From positions 62,001 through 126,000 of the forward strand of contig CABIVQ010000001.1 of NCBI GenBank assembly GCA_902362365.1: a stretch of 64,000 nucleotides of DNA, in the 5' to 3' direction. Positions 27,808 through 36,279 of the stretch are shown here, in pieces. The notes beneath the pieces were generated by a model. The model saw only the letters and a program-made list of their open reading frames with translations. It had not been told where the DNA came from and did no database searches. Both the position numbers and the translations under genes were made by a program. Position 1 is the first letter of the stretch; every line of letters begins with the position of its first letter. The stretch comes from Clostridiaceae bacterium. GTDB lineage: Bacteria; Bacillota; Clostridia; Peptostreptococcales; Peptostreptococcaceae.

Positions 27808-28014
27808 CTATTTGCCTGCCATTTGTTGTTCAGCCATTTCAACTAATTTTTTAGTCATGTATCCACCTACGTAACCGTTTTGTCTAGCAGTTAAGTTACC
27901 TTTGTCTATGTTTTCGTAGTTAGATAAACCTATTTCGTTAGCTATTTCTAACTTCATTTGATTTAAAGCTGCCTTAGCTTCAGGAACGACTGTTCTGTTA
28001 TTAGTATTTGCCAT
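27808..28014 (-). CDS. Alpha/beta-type small acid-soluble spore protein
   Basis: A 68-residue protein of standard alpha/beta SASP length. It has the conserved N-terminal helix AALNQMKLEIANEIGL, with the protease-cleavage-type LEIANEIG near residues 22-29, and the C-terminal GNLTARQNGYVGGYMTKKLV near residues 39-58. These proteins coat spore DNA and protect it from UV and chemicals, and are degraded at germination by GPR. A perfect TAAGGAGG site precedes the ATG. Expression is expected in the forespore; I did not identify a convincing sigma-G promoter. Confidence 0.95.
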   Translation of the reverse strand: MANTNNRTVVPEAKAALNQMKLEIANEIGLSNYENIDKGNLTARQNGYVGGYMTKKLVEMAEQQMAGK

Positions 28015-28124
28015 AGTAAATTTCCTCCTTAGATGTCATTTACAACACATTTGTTTGTGTTGTTACTATTAATGTAACCAGATTATAAATTTATATTCTG
28101 AGAAAATTAGGAAACCTGAAAAAT

Positions 28125-28295
28125 TTAGTTGAAAGTTTTATGATTCATTTTTATTTTCTTGTTTTTGCTTATTCCCTCATATATGTTATGAGCTTCTCTG
28201 TTTGTATTAGAAATATTACGTCCAAGAGTGTGTACAGTTGATTTTAAACTATCTTTTGACTGAATATTTTTTAATGAATTTTTTATATCTGCCAT
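28125..28295 (-). CDS. Small hypothetical protein, 56 residues
   Basis: I do not recognise a family. The start chosen is ATG 28295 with AAGGTGGTG upstream; an in-frame ATG at 28313 overlaps that site. The protein is polar, basic and mostly helical in appearance (MADIKNSLKNIQSKDSLKST, then a Lys/Asn-rich end), with no membrane segment or cysteine. It lies between a SASP gene and a PdaB-like gene, so a spore role is possible but unsupported. Confidence 0.5.
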   Translation of the reverse strand: MADIKNSLKNIQSKDSLKSTVHTLGRNISNTNREAHNIYEGISKNKKIKMNHKTFN

Positions 28296-28426
28296 TATTG
28301 CACCACCTTTCATTTTATTCTTAACTTTAAATTGCCCAAATAAGAAATTTATCTTTGTAGTAATTTTTTGAAATAAAAAAAAATAAATTTTAAGTATAGA
28401 GACTCTCTATAAGAAGGAGGTGTAAT

Positions 28427-29191
28427 ATGAATTCAAGAGGCAAAAGAGCTAAGGCGTTTATTTTAAGTATAACTTTTTTTGCAACAGCATTATTATTGGT
28501 ATTTGCCTTAGTTTATGGGATAAAGTACATATGCTCGATAAATGATAATGCAGACATGCCTATATATAGGGTTGATACCGATGAGAAAAAAATAGCAATT
28601 ACTTTTGATGTAGCTTGGGGAACTGAAAATATAAATAAGATAGCAGAAATATTAGATAAACATAATATTAAGGCTACATTCTTTTTAGTTGGAAGTTGGG
28701 TAGATGACAATAAAGAATTAGTTAAGATGCTCAAAGAAAAAGGACATGAATTTGGAAATCATTCAAATACTCATCCGAATATGAAAGAGCTATCAGATGA
28801 AGATATAATGAATGAAATCGAAATAACATCAGAAAAAATTTCAAACATAACGGGTGAAAATGTTAAACTGTTTAGACCTCCATTTGGAGAAGTAAATGAG
28901 GACGTAATGGATGTATGTGAAGCCTTGGACTATACTGCCGTGAAATGGGATGTAGACTCACAAGATTGGAAGAATCTTGGACCAGTACATATAATTGAAA
29001 GAGTTTCTAAAAGTGTTCAACCTGGATCTATAGTATTATTTCATGCTAATTCAAGTAATGTAGAAGAATATCTAGATACAATAATTACTCAATTAGAAAG
29101 TAAAGGATATAGCATGGTAAAGGTATCTGACTTAATTTATAAAGAAAGCTATACTATAAACTCTTCTGGAGTACAAAAAATTAAAGATTAA
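28427..29191 (+). CDS. PdaB-like polysaccharide deacetylase
   Basis: A 254-residue protein with one N-terminal membrane helix (residues 10-32) and an extracytoplasmic NodB domain. TFDVAWGTENI near residue 58 replaces the usual TFDDG, a feature of the PdaB branch (FDIAWG-like). The metal histidines are in GNHSNTHP near residue 106, and RPPFGE is near residue 146. PdaB of Bacillus is needed to keep spores intact after engulfment. The name rests on this motif variant. An AAGGAGGTG site precedes the ATG. Confidence 0.83.
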   Translation: MNSRGKRAKAFILSITFFATALLLVFALVYGIKYICSINDNADMPIYRVDTDEKKIAITFDVAWGTENINKIAEILDKHNIKATFFLVGSWVDDNKELVKMLKEKGHEFGNHSNTHPNMKELSDEDIMNEIEITSEKISNITGENVKLFRPPFGEVNEDVMDVCEALDYTAVKWDVDSQDWKNLGPVHIIERVSKSVQPGSIVLFHANSSNVEEYLDTIITQLESKGYSMVKVSDLIYKESYTINSSGVQKIKD

Positions 29192-29196
29192 AAATT

Positions 29197-29257
29197 TATG
29201 TCTAAGAATAATTTTCTAATCTTTTAAGTTGATAAAAGAAAATTATTCTTAGACATA
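29197..29257. repeat. Perfect 21-bp inverted repeat downstream of the PdaB-like gene
   Basis: The arm at 29197-29217 (TATGTCTAAGAATAA...) is matched exactly by its reverse complement at 29237-29257, with a 19-nt loop. There is no good T-run on either side, so it is an RNA end-stabilising hairpin or weak terminator rather than a standard terminator. Confidence 0.75.
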
Positions 29258-29386
29258 CTACTACGCTATTTTAATTTTTAAAAGGAAATGTAAATGTGTA
29301 ATAAATTTCTGATTTAATAAATATATTTATTATATAGATTGAGATAAAATAAATGAATTAACAATTGTATGTGGGGGGATAAAAAT

Positions 29387-30025
29387 ATGATCGATGTTAA
29401 GGATGACACTAATGTAGTATACCTAAGAGGAGAGTTGGATGAAAATATGGAATTTAGTCATGAAATTTTTGGAGAAAAGTTTTTTAATGCAAAAATAAAA
29501 ATAAACCGATTAAGTGAGTCTTATGACATACTTCCATTAACTGTATCAGAAAGATTATTACAAGATATTGATATTAAAAGTAACAATAAGGTTAATGTAA
29601 TTGGACAGCTTAGATCTTATAATAAAAATATAGATAATAGAAATAGATTAGTACTAACTGTATTTGTAAGAGAAATAAAACAGGTAGAAGATGAAAATAA
29701 AGACCCAAATAGTATATTCTTAGATGGATATATATGCAAAGAACCAATATACAGAAAGACACCACTAGGAAGAGAGATAACAGATTTATTAGTAGCTATA
29801 AACAGACCTTACAATAAATCTGATTATATACCATCAATTGTTTGGGGACGTAATGCTAAATTTGCAAAGACTTTAAAAGTTGGTGATAGAATACAAATGT
29901 GGGGTAGAGTACAAAGTAGAGAATACGAGAAAAAGGTAGAAAATGGAGAGGCTATAAAGAAAGTAGCTTATGAAGTATCTATATCAAAAATTAAAAAATT
30001 ATCTGAAAATAACAGCCAATCTTAA
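29387..30025 (+). CDS. Tandem OB-fold single-strand DNA-binding-like protein
   Basis: A 212-residue protein with two SSB-like OB folds. The first runs from NVVYLRGELDEN to VNVIGQLRSYNK and LVLTVFVREI near residues 9-95. The second runs from IFLDGYICKEPIYRKTPLGREITDL, SIVWGRNA and DRIQMWGRVQSREY near residues 105-180, closest to SSB sequences. The acidic SSB tail is missing; the C-terminus is LSENNSQS. It is therefore a secondary ssDNA-binding protein, not the housekeeping SSB. The start is ATG 29387 after GGGGGGA; ATG 29369 overlaps that site. Confidence 0.8.
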   Translation: MIDVKDDTNVVYLRGELDENMEFSHEIFGEKFFNAKIKINRLSESYDILPLTVSERLLQDIDIKSNNKVNVIGQLRSYNKNIDNRNRLVLTVFVREIKQVEDENKDPNSIFLDGYICKEPIYRKTPLGREITDLLVAINRPYNKSDYIPSIVWGRNAKFAKTLKVGDRIQMWGRVQSREYEKKVENGEAIKKVAYEVSISKIKKLSENNSQS

Positions 30026-30115
30026 ATACTTATATTTAGCTATTGAATAGTTGCTCATGATTTATTATAATCTATTTTATGATAAATTTTAGAGGAAGAT
30101 AAGAGGGGGAGCACT

Positions 30116-30685
30116 GTGAAAAGCGTATTATATCATGACTATGAGCCAAATGCAGACTTAATTGAAGAATCTGATGATGTAACGTGTTTTTTGGATACCA
30201 TTAAATATGATATAGGAGACAAAATACTACTTGTTGGAGACATAGGCAACTTAGGTAAAAGGCTTAGGATGCTTGGAGTTAATGTTACTATATTAGAGCA
30301 TAGCAACTATCAAGATGTATGTCCATCTTTAATAAACAATGAAAATTGTACTGTTGTAAGAGGTGCATTAGAATATATGCCTTTTAACGATAGCTTTTTT
30401 GATAAAGTAATAGTATTAGATCATTTTAACCATACGAGCAATTGTAAAAAAGCTTCAAATGAAATACGTAGAGTTCTAAAGAGTAAGGGAGAACTTATAC
30501 TAGAAGACCGTAATTTAAAAAATTTAAAGGTGAAACTAAAATATCTTAAGCATAGACTTTTTGGAGAGCATGTACATTATAATTATCCACAAGAAATACT
30601 TAATATATTTGCAAAATTAAACTTTGAAGGTGCCCTTAAAGAAATAGAGAACGAAAGATACATTTATATAGGAAAAAGAAAATAA
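30116..30685 (+). CDS. Class I SAM-dependent methyltransferase
   Basis: A 189-residue protein with a Rossmann-type methyltransferase pattern: ILLVGDIGNLGKRLRMLGVNVT (motif I, slightly divergent) near residues 37-58, GALEYMPFNDSFFDKVIVLDHF (motifs II and III) near residues 82-103, then a long-loop strand SKGELILEDRN. It resembles Methyltransf_11 proteins. Substrate unknown. The start is GTG 30116 with GAGGGGGAG upstream. The gene has its own terminator and no clear functional neighbours. Confidence 0.75.
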   Translation: MKSVLYHDYEPNADLIEESDDVTCFLDTIKYDIGDKILLVGDIGNLGKRLRMLGVNVTILEHSNYQDVCPSLINNENCTVVRGALEYMPFNDSFFDKVIVLDHFNHTSNCKKASNEIRRVLKSKGELILEDRNLKNLKVKLKYLKHRLFGEHVHYNYPQEILNIFAKLNFEGALKEIENERYIYIGKRK

Positions 30686-30720
30686 ATGAATTAAAATATA
30701 ATTGTAGATAAAAAATATTT

Positions 30721-30748
30721 AAAGACTAGGTTATCCTGGTCTTTTATT
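30721..30748 (+). terminator. Intrinsic terminator after the methyltransferase gene
   Basis: AAAGACTAGG (30721-30730) pairs with CCTGGTCTTT (30735-30744) with one central mismatch and a 4-nt loop; TATTAT follows. Confidence 0.75.
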
Positions 30749-30767
30749 ATAGGAGAGAATAATAGGT

Positions 30768-30905
30768 ATGAATATTAACTTCACATTAATAGTAATAGTA
30801 ATGTTATTTGTAATACTTATGTCAATTCAATTAACCCTAAATAAAATATATGTAATATTAAGAGAAATAAGAGAATTGATGAAGCTAAAGAAAAATAAGG
30901 AATGA
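30768..30905 (+). CDS. Small single-span membrane protein, 45 residues
   Basis: This frame starts at ATG 30768 after AGGAGAG and AATAGG. One hydrophobic helix ([17 protein letters not shown]) is followed by [21 protein letters not shown], a charged amphipathic tail. The stop overlaps ATG 30902 of the next gene, and the first bases of the activator's ribosome site lie in its last codons, suggesting coupled translation with the sigma-54 activator. I do not know the family. Confidence 0.55.
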   Translation: MNINFTLIVIVMLFVILMSIQLTLNKIYVILREIRELMKLKKNKE

Positions 30906-30910
30906 TAATT

Positions 30911-32683
30911 ATGAATAGTTTGGAGTATATAAAAGAGGATATTCAAAACATAGCAGAGGCGATACTCTCTGTTCTTAACATTGATGTTACTATAGTAGAT
31001 GAAAATTTAACTAGAATTGCAGGTACAGGTAGATACCTAGGAAAAATAGGAGAAAGACTAGATGGATATTCGGCATTCAAAAAATCTTTAGAAGAGCAAA
31101 TATCTATAATTATTGATGATCCATATGCAAGTAATATATGTAAAGAATGTGATCATAGAACTTTTTGTAAGGAATATGCAGAGGTTTGTTGTCCGATTAC
31201 ATTAGATGGACACTCCTATGGAGTTATAGGATTGATAGCATTTACAGAAGGTCAAAAGGAAATAATAAGAGAGAATAGAGATGGACTTTTAAATTTCTTA
31301 GGAAAGATGGCAGATTTAATTTCAAATAAATTAAAAGCTCAAATTAATACTGAGGAATTAGAGTTAGAAAAGAAAAAGCTTGAAACTCTTATAGATAGCA
31401 TGGATAGGGCCATAGTATCTGTAGATATAAATGGGAAGATAGATAAGTATAATTCTAAGTTCAAAGAAATATTCAATTTAAATGATAGCGAAGTAGAAGA
31501 TAAAAGTGTAGTCCAAGTTTTAAATTTTATAAATGAACCATTAAATAAAGATTTTAAAAGATATAAATCAGGTATGTTCTTTTACAGAAAAAATGGATAT
31601 GAGTTAAAAGGGATTTATAATATTAATAAAATAACAGTTAAAGATAAGTTAAAAGGGTATGTAATTGATTTTATAGATAAAAGAGAAGCTATAAAAAACT
31701 ATAATAGGATTAATAAAGATTATAAAATAGTATTAGATAATATTATAGGAGAAAGCAATATAATCAAAACTATTAAAAATGAATCATTTATAGCATCTAA
31801 GTCGAGTTCTACAGTTCTAATAACAGGTGAGAGCGGTACAGGAAAAGAATTATTTGCAAGAGCAATTCATAATCATAGTGATAGAGTAGATAATCCTTTT
31901 ATAGCTGTAAACTGTGCAGCCATACCAGATAATCTTTTAGAAAGTGAATTATTTGGATATGAAGAAGGTGCCTTTACAGGAGCTAAAAAAGGTGGAAAAT
32001 TAGGAAAGTTTGAGTTAGCTCATAAAGGAACAATTTTTTTAGATGAAATTGGTGATATGAGTTTACACCTACAAGCGAAATTGCTTAGAGTTTTACAAGA
32101 AAGAGAACTTGATAAAATAGGTGGCAAATCAAATATCTCAATTGATGTAAGGATTATATCAGCTACGAATAAAGATCTAGAAGATATGGTTTCTAAAGGT
32201 ATTTTTAGAGAAGATTTATATTATAGATTAAATGTTATACCGATACATTTACCAAGTTTAAAAGATAGAAGAGAGGATATTCCGCTATTGATAGATTACA
32301 CTATAAAGGAATACTCAAATAAACTTGGAAAAAATGTAGATCGTGTAGATAAAGATGCCTTGAAGGTCATGATGGAATATAGATGGCCAGGTAATATAAG
32401 AGAGCTTCAAAATATCATAGAATATAGTATCAATATGTCATCCTCTTCAGTAATAACTTTAGATTCTATTCCTCAAAAAATAAAATGTACAAGTATTAAT
32501 GAAGTAAGGGAAGATAATAGAGAAATAAGAACTTTAGAGGACTTAGAAAAGCAAGAAATTATAAGGGCTTTAGATAAATTTAAAGATTTTAAAAAAGATA
32601 AAGAATTAGTAGCTAAGGCGTTAGGTATATCGAGAGCTACTTTATATAGAAAGCTAGAAAAGTATAATATAGTCTCAAAATGA
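30911..32683 (+). CDS. Sigma-54-dependent activator, probable regulator of the cysteine desulfidase gene (CdsR-like)
   Basis: A 590-residue activator. The N-terminal sensor unit (1-150) contains [21 protein letters not shown] near residue 75. A PAS-like domain occupies 160-250. The AAA+ domain has Walker A GESGTGKE near 306, the sigma-54 contact loop GAFTGA near 354 and the R-finger region [15 protein letters not shown] Fis-type helix-turn-helix ([17 protein letters not shown]) is at the C-terminus. It lies just upstream of a -24/-12 promoter and a cyuA-type gene, as CdsR does in C. difficile. I start it at ATG 30911, since ATG 30902 touches the AAGGA site. Cysteine sensing is inferred from neighbours and the Cys cluster. 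Confidence 0.88.
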   Translation: MNSLEYIKEDIQNIAEAILSVLNIDVTIVDENLTRIAGTGRYLGKIGERLDGYSAFKKSLEEQISIIIDDPYASNICKECDHRTFCKEYAEVCCPITLDGHSYGVIGLIAFTEGQKEIIRENRDGLLNFLGKMADLISNKLKAQINTEELELEKKKLETLIDSMDRAIVSVDINGKIDKYNSKFKEIFNLNDSEVEDKSVVQVLNFINEPLNKDFKRYKSGMFFYRKNGYELKGIYNINKITVKDKLKGYVIDFIDKREAIKNYNRINKDYKIVLDNIIGESNIIKTIKNESFIASKSSSTVLITGESGTGKELFARAIHNHSDRVDNPFIAVNCAAIPDNLLESELFGYEEGAFTGAKKGGKLGKFELAHKGTIFLDEIGDMSLHLQAKLLRVLQERELDKIGGKSNISIDVRIISATNKDLEDMVSKGIFREDLYYRLNVIPIHLPSLKDRREDIPLLIDYTIKEYSNKLGKNVDRVDKDALKVMMEYRWPGNIRELQNIIEYSINMSSSSVITLDSIPQKIKCTSINEVREDNREIRTLEDLEKQEIIRALDKFKDFKKDKELVAKALGISRATLYRKLEKYNIVSK

Positions 32684-32713
32684 AACTAAATCTCATTTTG
32701 AGACTATATTTTA
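32669..32713 (+). terminator. Terminator overlapping the end of the sigma-54 activator gene
   Basis: ATAGTCTCAAAATGA (32669-32683), which includes the stop codon, pairs with TCTCATTTTGAGACTAT (32691-32707), followed by ATTTTAT. It separates the activator from its target promoter. Confidence 0.88.
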
Positions 32714-32830
32714 TTATATTGAGATTTTATATAATAAAAAGATAATACCTACAAAAAAATTAATTAAAGATATATATGTAAACCTAAGTAAAAAACTAAT
32801 AAATAAAAAAATATATTTCAAAATAAAACT

Positions 32831-32845
32831 TGGCATAAAAATTGC
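32831..32845 (+). promoter_or_regulatory. Sigma-54 (-24/-12) promoter of the cysteine desulfidase gene
   Basis: TGGCATAAAAATTGC has GG and GC separated by exactly 10 bp, matching TGGCAC-N5-TTGC with one change (C to T). It is 56 nt upstream of the ATG and follows the activator gene. Confidence 0.85.
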
Positions 32846-32900
32846 TTAATTATAAAATAGAATTAAATATATAAAATTAATTTTTTTGGAGGTTAATATT

Positions 32901-34205
32901 ATGAGAGATATAAGAAATAATTTAATAAATATATTAATAGAAGAAGTTAAACCAGCATTAGGATGTACAGAGCCAGTTGCAGTAGCATTAGCTTGTGCAA
33001 AAGCAAAGGAATTATTAGGGGAAGATGTAGTTTCTAATAAAATATTATTAAGTCCAAATGTTTATAAAAATGGTATGTGTGTAGGAATACCAGGAACTGA
33101 AAGATTAGGATTAAAGATAGCTGCAGCTATGGGGATACTAGGTGGTCATTCAGAAAATGGTCTTCAAGTACTAGAAACTTTAGATGAAAATCAAGTTAAA
33201 GATGCTGAAAATTATATGGATAATAGTCCTATAGATATATCACCACTAGATACAAATGAAAAGGTTTATATAGAAGTTACACTAAAAGGTGAAAATCATA
33301 CTTCAAAGGTAGCTATAAGAACTAAACATGATAATTTTGTTTATTTAGAAAAAGATGGTGAAATATTATTAAATAACGAAGAAGTAAATACTACTACTCA
33401 AACAACAGTTAAAGAAGAAAATATAATGGATAGTATAACTATAAAAGAATTGGTTGAAAATATTGAAAAGCTTAATTTTGAAGATATTAAATTTTTATTA
33501 GACGGTATATCTATGAATGAAGAGATAGCTGAGTATGGACTAAACCAAAAAGTAGGGATAGGAGTAGGCTATGGAATGAAAAAATCTATGGAAGAAGGTC
33601 TTCTAGGAGATGACTTAATGAATCAAGCTATGATGATAACTGCAGCTGCGTCAGATGCTAGAATGGCTGGAATAAAAATGCCAGTAATGAGCTCTAATGG
33701 TAGTGGTAATCATGGATTAACAGCAATACTTCCAATAGTAGCTTATAATAGAAAGTTCCCTCAAAGCGAAGAGAGATTAGCTAAGGCTTTAGCAATATCT
33801 CATTTAATTACAGCTTATGTTAAAAACTTTACAGGAAGGCTATCAGCAGTTTGTGGCTGTGGTGTAGCGGCATCGACTGGAGCAACAGCAGGTATATCTT
33901 GGCTAATGAGTGGAGATATAAGACAAATCGAAGGTGCTATAGAAAATATGGTAGCAAATTTAAGTGGAATGATTTGTGATGGAGCAAAAGCTGGTTGTGC
34001 TCTAAAGCTAGCATCAGCAGCATCAGCAGCAGTTCAAAGTGCGATAATAGCTAAACAAGAATGCTACGTACCACCGATGAATGGAATAGTTGGATCTAAG
34101 GTAGAGCAAAGTATACAAAACTTAGGTAAAATAAGTGATAAAGGAATGTCAGTAACTGATAAAGTAATAATAAATGTAATGGATGAGATGAACAAAATAA
34201 ACTAA
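32901..34205 (+). CDS. cyuA: L-cysteine desulfidase / serine dehydratase alpha-like (CyuA/CdsB, UPF0597)
   Basis: A 434-residue enzyme of the UPF0597 family, which releases sulfide, ammonia and pyruvate from L-cysteine using an Fe-S cluster. Conserved stretches are EEVKPALGCTEPVAVALACAKA near residues 14-35, MSSNGSGNHGLTAILPIVAY near residue 265, FTGRLSAVCGCGVAASTGATAG near residue 310 and GMICDGAKAGCALK near residue 353; these hold the likely cluster cysteines. The start is ATG 32901 with GGAGG at 32888-32892. A sigma-54 promoter and activator lie directly upstream. Confidence 0.9.
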   Translation: MRDIRNNLINILIEEVKPALGCTEPVAVALACAKAKELLGEDVVSNKILLSPNVYKNGMCVGIPGTERLGLKIAAAMGILGGHSENGLQVLETLDENQVKDAENYMDNSPIDISPLDTNEKVYIEVTLKGENHTSKVAIRTKHDNFVYLEKDGEILLNNEEVNTTTQTTVKEENIMDSITIKELVENIEKLNFEDIKFLLDGISMNEEIAEYGLNQKVGIGVGYGMKKSMEEGLLGDDLMNQAMMITAAASDARMAGIKMPVMSSNGSGNHGLTAILPIVAYNRKFPQSEERLAKALAISHLITAYVKNFTGRLSAVCGCGVAASTGATAGISWLMSGDIRQIEGAIENMVANLSGMICDGAKAGCALKLASAASAAVQSAIIAKQECYVPPMNGIVGSKVEQSIQNLGKISDKGMSVTDKVIINVMDEMNKIN

Positions 34206-34274
34206 ATCCTCCTTGCAAAACAAGTCAATCTCTTATAAAATGGATTTATCATCATTATAAGTGGAGGTTACATT

Positions 34275-34814
34275 ATGGATATAGAAACTAAAAAATGGGA
34301 AGTTCTATGCTCTAAGGAACAAATAGATGAGAGATTAAAAGAGTTAGGTTCTCAAATATCAGAAGATTATAAGGATAAAAACTTATTAGTAGTATCATTA
34401 CTTAAAGGAAGTTTTATATTCTGTGCGGACTTAGTTAGACAAATAAATGTTCCAGTTAGAATAGAATTTATGACAACTGCTAGTTATGGTCATGGAGAAG
34501 AAAGTAGCGGAACTGTTAATGTAGTATCGGATGTAAAAGCAGACTTAGAAGGATACGATGTATTAGTTGTAGACGATATAACTGATAGTGCTCTTACAAT
34601 GGACTTTGTTATGAAGCATTTAAGTTCTAAAAATCCAGCAAGTATAAAATCTTGTGTATTATTAGATAAACCAAGTAGAAGAAAGGTTGATTTAGTACCT
34701 GATTACTGTGGATTTACTATAGAAGATAAATTTGTTGTTGGATATGGATTAAACTTCGGTGATTACTATAGAAATGTACCATATGTATTCAATGTAACAA
34801 ACGAAGATAGATAG
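34275..34814 (+). CDS. hpt: Hypoxanthine phosphoribosyltransferase
   Basis: A 179-residue purine salvage enzyme converting hypoxanthine or guanine plus PRPP to IMP or GMP. Conserved parts are VSLLKGSFIFCADLVRQI near residues 40-57, EFMTTASYGHGEESSGTVN near residues 65-83, the PRPP loop VLVVDDITDSALTM near residues 96-109, and KFVVGYGLNFGDYYRNVPYV at the C-terminus. Length is normal. It has a GTGGAGG site and is followed by repeat C. Salvage of hypoxanthine complements the purine catabolic operon further on. Confidence 0.95.
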   Translation: MDIETKKWEVLCSKEQIDERLKELGSQISEDYKDKNLLVVSLLKGSFIFCADLVRQINVPVRIEFMTTASYGHGEESSGTVNVVSDVKADLEGYDVLVVDDITDSALTMDFVMKHLSSKNPASIKSCVLLDKPSRRKVDLVPDYCGFTIEDKFVVGYGLNFGDYYRNVPYVFNVTNEDR

Positions 34815-34823
34815 AGTTAACAT

Positions 34824-34971
34824 AAAAAGAGGGTATTTCTGATGCGTTTGCTGGAGCTCGGGCGTGAATATAAATTTGCTTCAATGCAGCTGAAAAGATG
34901 CTGCATTGAAGCAAATTTATATCTCACACATTTCGCTCTAGCTTACACATATTGTGAAATAGCCTCTTTTT
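34824..34971 (+). repeat. Dispersed nested-palindrome element, copy C
   Basis: The outer arms are AAAAAGAGGGTATTTC (34824-34839) and GAAATAGCCTCTTTTT (34956-34971), one mismatch, forming a terminator-like helix ending in T5. Nested inside are AGCTCGGGCGTGA and an inner stem with 20 or more pairs (ATATAAATTTGCTTCAATGC with its complement, 34868-34920) capped by AGCTGAAAAGATGCT. It shares the AGCTCGGGxGTG start and GCAGCTGAAAAxATGCTGC apex with copy B, and a degenerate form with A. It lies after hpt. Confidence 0.75.
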
Positions 34972-35026
34972 GATATAAAAGAAAAATAAAAAATTTAATG
35001 AATAAATTTATACGGAGGTATGTTTA

Positions 35027-35431
35027 ATGAGTAAGAGAGTTATGCATCATGTTTGTATTCAGACTGAGAAGTATGAGGAGTCACTTAGGTTCTATAGGGA
35101 TATTTTGGAATTTAATGTTGTTAAGGAGACTAAGGGATTTCACGGTAGGGATTATAATACTTGGTTAAAGCTTGATGACTTTATGATAGAGCTTCAGACT
35201 CCTAAAAAGGGTGATACTTTGAATAAGTGGAGTTCTTTGAATGAAGGTATAGTTCATATGTGTTTTTTAGTGAATGATATTGAGGAGGAATATAATCGAA
35301 TAATAAGCCTTGGATATAATAATTTTAAAGTTAAAAATGGAGAGATTATTTATAATGTAGAAGGAGGAAAGTTATTCAAAGTAAAGGCTCCAGAAGGAAC
35401 GGAAGTGGAGATTAGAGATACAAATATATAA
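35027..35431 (+). CDS. VOC-family protein (glyoxalase/dioxygenase fold)
   Basis: A 134-residue protein with the paired beta-alpha-beta-beta-beta pattern: RVMHHVCIQTEKYEESLRFYRDIL near residues 4-27, WLKLDDFMIELQTPKKG near 46-62, GIVHMCFLVNDIEEEYNRI near 74-92 and GTEVEIRD at the end. His8, Glu55, His77 and Glu128 are in positions typical of metal ligands. It resembles lactoylglutathione lyase-like proteins, but the substrate is unknown. The first half uses AGG, GAG and AAG codons far more than neighbours do. An ACGGAGGT site precedes the ATG. Confidence 0.82.
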   Translation: MSKRVMHHVCIQTEKYEESLRFYRDILEFNVVKETKGFHGRDYNTWLKLDDFMIELQTPKKGDTLNKWSSLNEGIVHMCFLVNDIEEEYNRIISLGYNNFKVKNGEIIYNVEGGKLFKVKAPEGTEVEIRDTNI

Positions 35432-35442
35432 TAAGAAAAATG

Positions 35443-35500
35443 GCTTCTAATTAAATTAACTGGATTTAATATTTAGTTGATATGTTAGAGGTTTTTTTGT
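35443..35500 (+). terminator. Probable terminator after the VOC gene
   Basis: GGCTTCTAA pairs with TTAGAGGTT, with an inner AACT/AGTT helix, followed by TTTTTTT. The stem is interrupted by a large loop. Confidence 0.65.
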
Positions 35501-35560
35501 ATCAAAAAACTTTAAATATAAATATTATGGTAGTAGTAGATTAAATAGGGGGGTAAAAAA

Positions 35561-36163
35561 ATGAGACAATGGAATAAAGAATATTCGCTTGTTAGATTTC
35601 TTCACGCAGTTCCAGAGGGAGAAGAAGTAGATATATATATAAATAATGTACCTTTTTATAAAGGATTAGAGTTTACAGAATTTAGTCCATATGTATATGT
35701 ACCACAAGGAAACTATACAGTTACTATATACTTAGAAGATACTCAGGAAAATCCAATAGTAAATGAAAAAATTGATGTGAATGTAAATGAATTAGTCACA
35801 ATTGCTATAACAGGAGAAAGTGAAGATATAAAATTACTATCGATAGTAGAAGAGACTGAAGTAGTAAGTGGAAGCAATGCTAAGGTTAGAGTGGTTCATC
35901 TATCTCCAAATGCACCTGCAGTAAATATAGTTGCAGATAATCAAGAGTTATTTGCAAATGTAAAATATAGAGATGTGACACCATATATAGCAATTCCAGC
36001 TAAAGAGTACACCGTAAATGTGGAAGAAGCAAGAACAAATAGAATAATTCGTCAAAATCAGGTGACAATAAACCCAGGAAGAATATATACATTTTATGCA
36101 GTAGGAAACATACCAAATGCTCAAATATTACAATCATTAGATGGAGCAACTTTCATGAATTAA
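35561..36163 (+). CDS. DUF4397 domain-containing protein, two Ig-like repeats
   Basis: A 200-residue protein built of two similar beta-domains. The first starts SLVRFLHAVPEGEEVDIYINN with PYVYVPQGNYTVTIYLED, the second starts KVRVVHLSPNAPAVNIVADN with PYIAIPAKEYTVNVEEA. DUF4397 domains are usually on secreted proteins, but I see no signal peptide, membrane anchor or sorting motif, so location is unclear. Some clostridial relatives are spore-surface or envelope-associated; that is not shown here. A GGGGGG site precedes the ATG. Confidence 0.82.
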   Translation: MRQWNKEYSLVRFLHAVPEGEEVDIYINNVPFYKGLEFTEFSPYVYVPQGNYTVTIYLEDTQENPIVNEKIDVNVNELVTIAITGESEDIKLLSIVEETEVVSGSNAKVRVVHLSPNAPAVNIVADNQELFANVKYRDVTPYIAIPAKEYTVNVEEARTNRIIRQNQVTINPGRIYTFYAVGNIPNAQILQSLDGATFMN

Positions 36164-36214
36164 ATAAAATTTTAAACATCTATAAAGTATTAAAATCTAG
36201 ATTTAAGATAAAGA

Positions 36215-36264
36215 AAAGCCTAGGTAATTATTGTGGAAATAAACAACTACTACCTAGGCTTTAA
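36215..36264. terminator. Bidirectional terminator between the DUF4397 gene and the dap operon
   Basis: AAAGCCTAGGTA (36215-36226) pairs perfectly with TACCTAGGCTTT (36251-36262), with A-rich and T-rich flanks serving the convergent genes. Confidence 0.88.
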
Positions 36265-36279
36265 ATTAGTTCTTGACTA

